This document shows, piece after piece, positions 17,452 to 22,157 of a stretch of 22,157 bases of DNA; the stretch's first letter is position 1; every line of letters starts with the position of its first letter. The notes beneath the pieces are model-generated. The model saw only the letters and a program-made list of their open reading frames with translations. It did not search any database and was not told the origin of the DNA. The stretch comes from CAZCBD01 sp964496755 (lineage in GTDB: Bacteria; Bacteroidota; Ignavibacteria; Ignavibacteriales; Melioribacteraceae). The stretch covers positions 1 through 22,157 of the forward strand of contig CAZCBD010000022.1 of NCBI GenBank assembly GCA_964496755.1. The letters run 5' to 3'. A program made the position numbers and the translations under genes.

Positions 17452-18751
17452 ATATTTTTCTAAATACGCATCGCTAAAGGCTTTAGAAAGCTTTTCTATT
17501 TTATTTGATGATACTGAAATCGATTTTCAAACTCTGAAAGAGATGATTCAGAAAAGAGTTAAACAGATTGAAGAAAAGGTGAAAACACAAAAAATAAACA
17601 TTGTAAATTCACAAAATTTATTCAGTAATATTTTAGAAATCATTGCAACATGGGAATTGTCGGGGATACCTGTTATTGTTGATCCAAATTTAACTGAATT
17701 TGAATTTGCTAACATAAAAAAAACGCTTTCCGCATGCGATGATCTATTACCGGATAAAGTCGCTTTGATTTTATTTACATCCGGTAGTTCTTCAGAACCG
17801 AAACCGATCTTGCATTCTTTCAATAGTCTGGGGAATTCTGTTGTTTTATCTAATAATTTTATAGAACATAAAAACGATACATGGCTATTGTCTTTGCAAT
17901 TATTTCATATAGGTGGGTTTCAAATATTTTTACGTGCTTTGTTATCAGGATCAAAATTATTTATACCTCAGAAAATTGATACTCAAAATATTTTTAAAAG
18001 TTGTATTACATTTAAACCGACTTTACTTTCTTTTGTCCCTACATTATTTAAGAACTTAATTGAAAAGAAATTACAACCGTGGATAAATCTGAGGTTTGTA
18101 TTTCTTGGGGGTGAAGCTTGTGACGATTTATTTTTGAAAAAATTAGTGCAACAAAATTGGCCGATTGTAAAAGTTTACGGTTCCACGGAAACCGCTTCAA
18201 TGATTGCTGCAGAATATATTACAGAGAAAAATGTTCATTCTTCCGGAATAGTTTTTAAAAAAGTTGAAATAAAATTTGCTTCGGATGGTGAAATAAAAAT
18301 TAAATCTCCAACGCTTTACATGGGGAGTTTATACAAAGATCGAATTGTAAAAAATACAGATGCAGAGGGTTATTTCTTGACGGGCGATTTGGGAAAACTT
18401 GATAAAAATAAATCACTAATAATAACCGGTAGAAAAAAAGACATAATTATATCCGGAGGCAAAAATATAAATCCGGCGGAAATTGAAATTTGCTTAAAAG
18501 CGCTTCCCAATATTTCCGACGCTTTAGTTTTTGGGCGAAAAGATAAAACTTGGGGCGAAGCAGTAATTGCAATTGTTGAAATGGAAAATTCTTCGCGCTT
18601 CAGTGAGGTGAATATTAAAAAAGAATTGAGTGGAAAAATTTCATCATATAAAATTCCAAAGAAAATTTATGTGATAAATAAGTTTCCACTAACTCCGACG
18701 GGAAAAACAGATAAAAGAAAATTGGAAAAATTATTTAACAAATTTTTGTAA
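17444..18751 (+). CDS. menE: o-Succinylbenzoate-CoA ligase
   Basis: It activates o-succinylbenzoate to its CoA ester through an acyl-adenylate (ANL superfamily). Motifs: the P-loop FTSGSSSEPKPILHS from T112, KVYGSTETASM with Y245-T250, LTGDLGKLDKNKSLIITGRKKDII hinge region, SGGKNINPAEIE, and the catalytic lysine K424 in PLTPTGKTDKRK. The length of 435 fits MenE, which is shorter than most acyl-CoA ligases. An open frame extends 19 codons upstream inside menC, but the ATG at 17444 gives the family-like start and an 8-base overlap. It is the last plus-strand men gene; its last 21 bases are also the 3' end of the convergent thioesterase, and I see no terminator there. Confidence 0.95.
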   Translation: MFKYFSKYASLKALESFSILFDDTEIDFQTLKEMIQKRVKQIEEKVKTQKINIVNSQNLFSNILEIIATWELSGIPVIVDPNLTEFEFANIKKTLSACDDLLPDKVALILFTSGSSSEPKPILHSFNSLGNSVVLSNNFIEHKNDTWLLSLQLFHIGGFQIFLRALLSGSKLFIPQKIDTQNIFKSCITFKPTLLSFVPTLFKNLIEKKLQPWINLRFVFLGGEACDDLFLKKLVQQNWPIVKVYGSTETASMIAAEYITEKNVHSSGIVFKKVEIKFASDGEIKIKSPTLYMGSLYKDRIVKNTDAEGYFLTGDLGKLDKNKSLIITGRKKDIIISGGKNINPAEIEICLKALPNISDALVFGRKDKTWGEAVIAIVEMENSSRFSEVNIKKELSGKISSYKIPKKIYVINKFPLTPTGKTDKRKLEKLFNKFL

Positions 18752-19132
18752 AAAGATTTTGAACTCTTTTGGAATCAGAATTTTTTTTCCGGTTTTTTTA
18801 CTTACAAAAACATGCGTTGTTTTAATTTCTGCAGATTTAATTTTTTGTGAGCTATAAAAATTAAAACATAAAGTAAAAGATGATTTTCCAATATTTTCAA
18901 CTATTAAATCAATTATGAATTTTTCTCCCGATCTTAAAGAAGAGTAATAATTAGCATTACTATTTACTAGGGGTACAATAAAATTTTGGCTGTTGAATAA
19001 TTTCAGATACATCCCATTTTCCGTTAGGAGGTTTTCGTAAGCAAAGTGAGCAAGCTTAAAATAATTTCCAAAGAATAAAATGCCGGCCGGATCTGAATCG
19101 GAAAAAGAAACAATGCTGTTATATGTAAACAT
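18731..19132 (-). CDS. menI: 4HBT-type hotdog thioesterase, probable DHNA-CoA hydrolase
   Basis: It probably hydrolyses 1,4-dihydroxy-2-naphthoyl-CoA to DHNA, the step between MenB and MenA. The 133 residues form a single hotdog domain with the family signature FSDSDPAGILFFGNYFKLAH; D14 is where 4-hydroxybenzoyl-CoA thioesterases carry their catalytic aspartate. This is the 4HBT/YbgC-like type reported for DHNA-CoA hydrolases of cyanobacteria and plants, not the PaaI-like type of E. coli. AAAGG seven bases ahead supports the ATG at 19132. Substrate assignment rests on the location next to the men operon, with which it shares 21 bases tail to tail; a general YbgC-like acyl-CoA thioesterase is the alternative. 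Confidence 0.8.
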   Translation of the reverse strand: MFTYNSIVSFSDSDPAGILFFGNYFKLAHFAYENLLTENGMYLKLFNSQNFIVPLVNSNANYYSSLRSGEKFIIDLIVENIGKSSFTLCFNFYSSQKIKSAEIKTTHVFVSKKTGKKILIPKEFKIFLQKFVK

Positions 19133-19251
19133 ATATTTGCCTTTTGTGTTAAAAATTCATTCAATTATTACTGTAATTACATTTGAAATTAAATATATCA
19201 TTGTTCAAGTTAATTTTGTATTGAAAAAATATTTTAGTCCGTTATGTATAA

Positions 19252-20376
19252 TTAAACTTGAAACCGTAGTTTTTTGAATTTATCAATTAAATTTCGGTTT
19301 ATATTTTTAAGAATATAATTGTCAAACTCATGCCGGAGAGAATAAGTTTTTCTGAGAAGATCAAAATTTTCAATTGCATTAGTTTGTTTTTTGAGAAGCA
19401 AATTTTTCATTCGAAAACTTTCATCACTGATTTGCCCGATTTCGGTAATAACTTTTGTAAGCAAAGTAATAAAGTTTGATTCGGGAGAAAATTTGATTTG
19501 TTTGTTAAGTTTTAAGATAGGAGCATTAAATTTATGTTTGCTATCAAAAAACGAGTTTAATTTATCAAAAATTATTCGAGTTCCATTTAATTTACCTTCC
19601 ACAGAATAACCGGCAATATGCGGGGTAGCTATATCAACTAATTTTAGTAGTTCCAAATTTATAGCCGGTTCATTTTCCCAGACATCTAAGATTGTAAATA
19701 TATTTTGTTTTTTTCTTAAGTATTTCAGTAAAATTTTGTTATCAATTACTTCGCCTCTTGAAGCATTTATAAGAAGTGCATTTTTTTTTATGATCGAAAT
19801 GTTTGATTCATTTAATAAATGAAATGTAGGGTATTTACCGGATTTGGTGAGAGGCACGTGAAAAGTAACAATATCACAAGTTAAAGCATCGTTAAGATCA
19901 ACAAAATTGTGATCGAGTTTTTTTTCGGCTAGGGGCGGATCATTTAAGAAAACTTTTAATCCTAAAATTTTTGAGTATTCTGATACTATTGATCCGATAT
20001 TTCCCGCCCCAATAATTCCAATGGTTTTGTTTTCCAAGTTAATGTTTTTTTTGGATGCAAATGTTAGAATACCGTTTAGAACATATTCGGCTACTGCATG
20101 AGAATTACAACCTTTTGCACTTGTAAAATGGATGTTATTATTATTTAAATAATTCAAATCAATATGATCTGTTCCAATAGTTGCTGTTGCAACAAATTTT
20201 ATCTTTGTGTCTTTTAGAAGTTTTTCATTTATTTTTGTTACAGATCTGATAATTAAAATATCAGTGTCCATTAGGTCAGTTTTAACAATATTCCGTCCGG
20301 GTTGTAATATTACATTTCCAAAAGCAGAGAATGCCTCTTTAGCGTAAGTTATATTTTCATCAGCTATAATTTTCAT
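19252..20376 (-). CDS. pdxB: 4-phosphoerythronate dehydrogenase
   Basis: It oxidises 4-phosphoerythronate with NAD in the DXP-dependent route to pyridoxal 5'-phosphate. It belongs to the D-2-hydroxyacid dehydrogenase family: GCNSHAVAEYV, the Rossmann motif GIIGAGNIGSIV, R207 in NASRGEVID, E236 in DVWENEP and H253 in TPHIAGYSVEGKLNGT form the catalytic set; R44-S45 in IIRSVT bind phosphate. The SVEGK and FDLLRKTYSLRHEF stretches are typical of PdxB and its C-terminal dimerisation domain, which argues against SerA. The length of 374 is normal. menI lies 119 bases downstream on the same strand; that gap shows no terminator. Upstream is the three-hairpin element. No strong ribosome site is visible. 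Confidence 0.94.
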   Translation of the reverse strand: MKIIADENITYAKEAFSAFGNVILQPGRNIVKTDLMDTDILIIRSVTKINEKLLKDTKIKFVATATIGTDHIDLNYLNNNNIHFTSAKGCNSHAVAEYVLNGILTFASKKNINLENKTIGIIGAGNIGSIVSEYSKILGLKVFLNDPPLAEKKLDHNFVDLNDALTCDIVTFHVPLTKSGKYPTFHLLNESNISIIKKNALLINASRGEVIDNKILLKYLRKKQNIFTILDVWENEPAINLELLKLVDIATPHIAGYSVEGKLNGTRIIFDKLNSFFDSKHKFNAPILKLNKQIKFSPESNFITLLTKVITEIGQISDESFRMKNLLLKKQTNAIENFDLLRKTYSLRHEFDNYILKNINRNLIDKFKKLRFQV

Positions 20377-20490
20377 AATTCAAAAATTTTACTTTAAATT
20401 TAATAAAAAGGAGTGGATTTTTACTTTAAAAAATGTATATTAATAAAGTATTTTTAGTAGATTACGATAGTACAAACATCCCACAACACA

Positions 20491-20560
20491 TTCTCTTAAC
20501 AGAGAAGACGGCTCGCGGTTGCGCCCTCTGCCACGAGCCGTTCCCCTTTTAAAAGGGGAA
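20491..20560. repeat. GC-rich element of three adjacent hairpins
   Basis: Three hairpins lie edge to edge in the 187 bases between pdxB and the TonB-domain gene. The first is TTCTCT (20491-20496) with AGAGAA (20501-20506) around TAAC. The second is ACGGCTCG (20508-20515) with CGAGCCGT (20534-20541), continuing inward after one mismatch. The third is the perfect 20-base palindrome TTCCCCTTTTAAAAGGGG + AA (20541-20560), starting on the last base of the second. In 20508-20541, 25 of 34 bases are G or C, far above the surrounding DNA. No U-run follows on either strand, so it is not a classic terminator. It resembles REP- or MITE-like dispersed palindromic elements; it could also be a structured RNA. 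The rest of this gap is AT-rich with nothing else seen. Confidence 0.7.
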
Positions 20561-20563
20561 AAA

Positions 20564-20998
20564 TTACTTTAAACTAAAGAAGATTGGCACTGTTACTTGA
20601 GCTTTTATTTTTTTTCCTCTTTGTGTTGCCGGAATAAATTTTGTTTTCTTTATTGCTGCCATTGCAGCCGAATCGCAATCTTCCGAAAGGCCTTTAATTA
20701 TTTCAACTTTGTCAACAATTCCTTTTTCGTTTATAAAAGCTTTTATCAAAACTCTACCGGTTATATTATTTTTTCTTGCCGATTCAGGATAGTTTACTTT
20801 TTCGGCAATTGCTTTTATTCCGCCTATTGGAGAAGGCATTTTTTCACATGCAACAAAATATGTATCATGCTCATCAGAATTATTCGACTTAATGCAAGTT
20901 TTATTTGCATTAGATGGATTTTGATTTTTAACATCATTTTTTGAACAGGCAAAGATTGCAATGCCAATTAATAAAAAGAATAGTTTTTTTATATTCAT
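20564..20998 (-). CDS. Lipoprotein with TonB C-terminal domain
   Basis: Residues 1-18 form a lipoprotein signal (KK charge, hydrophobic core, IFAC with C18 as lipidated cysteine), followed by an Asn/Ser-rich linker to about residue 45. Residues 60-144 are a TonB C-terminal domain: YPESARKNNITGRVLIKAFI, GIVDKVEIIKGL, AAIKKTKFIPATQRGKKI and VTVPIFF. Classical TonB is tethered to the inner membrane by an N-terminal helix; a lipid-anchored form cannot span the envelope the same way, so its role may lie in binding or signalling rather than energy transfer. The ATG overlaps the stop of the anti-sigma-like gene (ATGA), so it is the third gene of the sigma operon. Function beyond domain identity is unknown. 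Confidence 0.85.
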   Translation of the reverse strand: MNIKKLFFLLIGIAIFACSKNDVKNQNPSNANKTCIKSNNSDEHDTYFVACEKMPSPIGGIKAIAEKVNYPESARKNNITGRVLIKAFINEKGIVDKVEIIKGLSEDCDSAAMAAIKKTKFIPATQRGKKIKAQVTVPIFFSLK

Positions 20999-21471
20999 AA
21001 CGGTTTCCTTGAAATTGTTTTTTTTGCATTTATTTCTATTTCTTTTAAGCTGTAGTTAGTTATTAGATTTATAACTTGGGCTTGTTGCTTTATTTTTAAT
21101 TGGTTTGTTGTAATAATTTTTTTGTAGTAGTTTATTTCTGAAAACAGGAATATGATTAAAGCAATAATTATGGTAACAAATCCGGAAGTCAAAATGATTA
21201 AATGTCGATTCGATAAAAAACGGGTGATAAAGTTATTTTTTTCTTCAAGTTTTTGAGAGATATTTCCCAGAATATCTTCTTCAAGATTTATCGGAAATTC
21301 TTCCGAAGTTTCGGCAATAGCTCTTTTTATTCTATTCATCTTGGTGAAGTATTCTCTTGCGGTTTGGTTTTGCGCTAATAAATTAAATAAATCGGATTCT
21401 TGTTTTTTATTTAACTCCGAATCAAAAAAATCGTTAATTAATATTTCAATTTTATTGGGATTAGTGTTCAT
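20995..21471 (-). CDS. Putative zinc-less membrane anti-sigma factor
   Basis: It probably binds and holds the sigma factor encoded just upstream. The N-terminal region (about residues 8-50: ILINDFFDSELNKKQESDLF, then LLAQNQTAREYF) has the pattern of anti-sigma domains, but there is no cysteine or histidine zinc motif. One membrane helix spans about residues 90-111 (IILTSGFVTIIIALIIFLF), leaving about 45 residues, mostly helical, outside. The frame is open to 21495, but the ATG at 21471 has GAGG seven bases ahead and leaves one base after the sigma stop. Its stop overlaps the lipoprotein start. The assignment rests on position and pattern; no sequence identity to a named anti-sigma family was established. 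Confidence 0.75.
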   Translation of the reverse strand: MNTNPNKIEILINDFFDSELNKKQESDLFNLLAQNQTAREYFTKMNRIKRAIAETSEEFPINLEEDILGNISQKLEEKNNFITRFLSNRHLIILTSGFVTIIIALIIFLFSEINYYKKIITTNQLKIKQQAQVINLITNYSLKEIEINAKKTISRKPL

Positions 21472-21472
21472 G

Positions 21473-22042
21473 TTAAACCTCAAGGCTATTTTCATTTTCC
21501 ATGATTGTTTTTAAAAAAGTGATTAGTTTTTGACGTGTTTTATACAGTCTGCTTTTAACAAGATCGCTACTTATTTCAAGCATTTCGGAAATTTCTTTAT
21601 AAGTGAAATTCCCATATTCTTTTAAAAGAAAAACTTCTCTTTGTTCGAAGGGTATTTCATTTATTTTTTTTAATATTAAATCCTTAAAATCTTTTTGTTC
21701 AATGCTGTTTGCTAAATTCAATTGGTTTTCGGTGGTTTGATTTATTTCATTACTATCCAAGGAATCGGTTTTTCGGGTTTTTCTTTTTCTAAAATAGGTG
21801 TAAATTTCATTTCTTGTAGAAGTGTAAAGCCAATTTTTAATAGCAGACTTATTGTTTATTTTGTGGATATTTTCAAAGAACTTTAGGAAAACATTTTGAA
21901 TAACATCTTCGGCAATCATTTTATCGGGAGTCATTTTCAATGCGAAATTATAAAGCTGAGTTTTGTATTTGTTATAATGAAGAGTGAACTCAATTAAATC
22001 TTTGTTGGATAGTTTCAAAGTTTTCTCGCATTTTTTTTGCAT
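21473..22042 (-). CDS. ECF-type RNA polymerase sigma factor
   Basis: The 189 residues hold sigma region 2 (residues about 20-90: YNFALKMTPDKMIAEDVIQ, NVFLKFF, then NWLYTSTRNEIYTYFRKRK) and region 4 (about 125-180: INEIPFEQREVFLLKEYGNF, TYKEISEMLEISSDLVKSRL), with nothing between them beyond a polar linker, so it is an ECF sigma. It would direct polymerase to a small regulon, perhaps including its own operon with the anti-sigma-like protein and TonB-domain lipoprotein. The ATG at 22042 lies inside a perfect inverted repeat shared with a divergent reading frame. The N-terminal MQKKCEKTLK extension is short. Which signal it answers to is not visible. Confidence 0.93.
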   Translation of the reverse strand: MQKKCEKTLKLSNKDLIEFTLHYNKYKTQLYNFALKMTPDKMIAEDVIQNVFLKFFENIHKINNKSAIKNWLYTSTRNEIYTYFRKRKTRKTDSLDSNEINQTTENQLNLANSIEQKDFKDLILKKINEIPFEQREVFLLKEYGNFTYKEISEMLEISSDLVKSRLYKTRQKLITFLKTIMENENSLEV

Positions 22043-22077
22043 AATTCTTTATTTAAAGATGATTAATTATGCAAAAA
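22034..22077. promoter_or_regulatory. Perfect 13-bp inverted repeat covering two divergent start codons
   Basis: TTTTTGCATAATT at 22034-22046 and AATTATGCAAAAA at 22065-22077 are exact reverse complements, 18 bases apart. The spacer itself contains CTTTA and TAAAG in inverted order. The sigma ATG (22042-22040) and the plus-strand ATG (22069-22071) sit at mirrored positions in the two arms. It may be an operator, or a hairpin-type artefact near a scaffold end. Confidence 0.6.
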
Positions 22078-22157
22078 GTTGCTACGAATCTTTTAGAACA
22101 TTCAATAAATAATCTTTGTATTGAATACAATGATAACGGACAAGGTTTTAATTTTAA
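22069..22157 (+). CDS. Partial reading frame resembling a histidine-kinase ATPase fragment
   Basis: Twenty-nine codons run to the right edge from ATG 22069; an in-frame stop lies at 22060. The translation contains NLLEHS and then IEYNDNGQGFNF. DNGQGF looks like the G1 box of HATPase_c domains and NLLEHS like the N box of two-component kinases of the NarX/LytS kind. In normal kinases these boxes lie roughly 25-30 residues apart and hundreds of residues follow the real N-terminus; here they are about 15 apart and the frame begins just before the N box. It may be a decayed kinase remnant, a join artefact, or a chance match. Function is not assigned. Confidence 0.3.
   Translation, partial: MQKVATNLLEHSINNLCIEYNDNGQGFNF

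Noticed and set aside
19133..19251. Short plus-strand frame reaching into the pdxB-menI gap, possible small gene
   Set aside because: It begins inside menI on the opposite strand, has a low-complexity hydrophobic translation and no ribosome site.
20541..20560. Palindrome after the TonB-domain gene as an intrinsic terminator
   Set aside because: On the minus strand the T-run comes before the stem and not after it, and the GC-rich hairpin follows immediately.
20597..20944. 115-residue plus-strand frame rich in Cys and Phe opposite the TonB-domain lipoprotein
   Set aside because: The odd composition is the reverse complement of Lys/Glu/Asn-rich codons; the minus strand has a lipobox and a TonB domain.

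Overview
This is an AT-rich, gene-dense bacterial window with no rRNA, tRNA, CRISPR array or intact mobile element that I can see. The gene content suggests the Bacteroidota/Chlorobiota group, perhaps Ignavibacteria-like: an M2-type peptidase, a divergent long GroES-like protein, PdxB, a menF-D-H-B-A-C-E operon, and an ECF sigma / anti-sigma / TonB-domain lipoprotein set. That placement is from recalled family distribution, not from a search. A run of ten Ns at 15757-15766 shows it is an assembled scaffold.

Left part (1-3057, minus strand): a sugar-nucleotide-type nucleotidyltransferase, then metK and a partial ahcY running off the left edge. metK and ahcY form an S-adenosylmethionine production and recycling pair, 15 bases apart, with ahcY using a TTG start. 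Next on the plus strand are a nitronate monooxygenase/FabK-like flavoprotein, a cysteine-motif protein of uncertain family, dxr (MEP isoprenoid pathway) overlapping rseP (site-2 protease), a GroES-family co-chaperone closed by a clear intrinsic terminator, an M2-type metallopeptidase, and tag (3-methyladenine glycosylase). tag meets a YgjP-like metallopeptidase tail to tail.

Centre (10840-19132): a nearly complete menaquinone pathway. menF, menD, menH, menB, menA, menC and menE lie head to tail with overlaps of 1 to 11 bases. A 4HBT-type hotdog thioesterase, the likely menI, converges on menE with a 21-base overlap. Only the final methyltransferase (menG/ubiE) is absent. menA looks broken only because the N run has an arbitrary length; a 12-base gap restores one reading frame.

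Right part (19252-22157): pdxB (pyridoxal phosphate synthesis), then a GC-rich run of three adjacent hairpins, then a minus-strand operon of ECF sigma factor, zinc-less membrane anti-sigma-like protein and a TonB C-domain lipoprotein. At the right edge a perfect 13-bp inverted repeat holds the start codons of the sigma gene and of a divergent partial reading frame that resembles a histidine-kinase ATPase fragment.

The items most worth a second look are the three-hairpin element, the inverted repeat with its odd kinase-like fragment, the 15-bp tandem repeats that span two different stop codons, and the cysteine-motif protein. I did not find a convincing new multi-gene system; most of the window is core metabolism.
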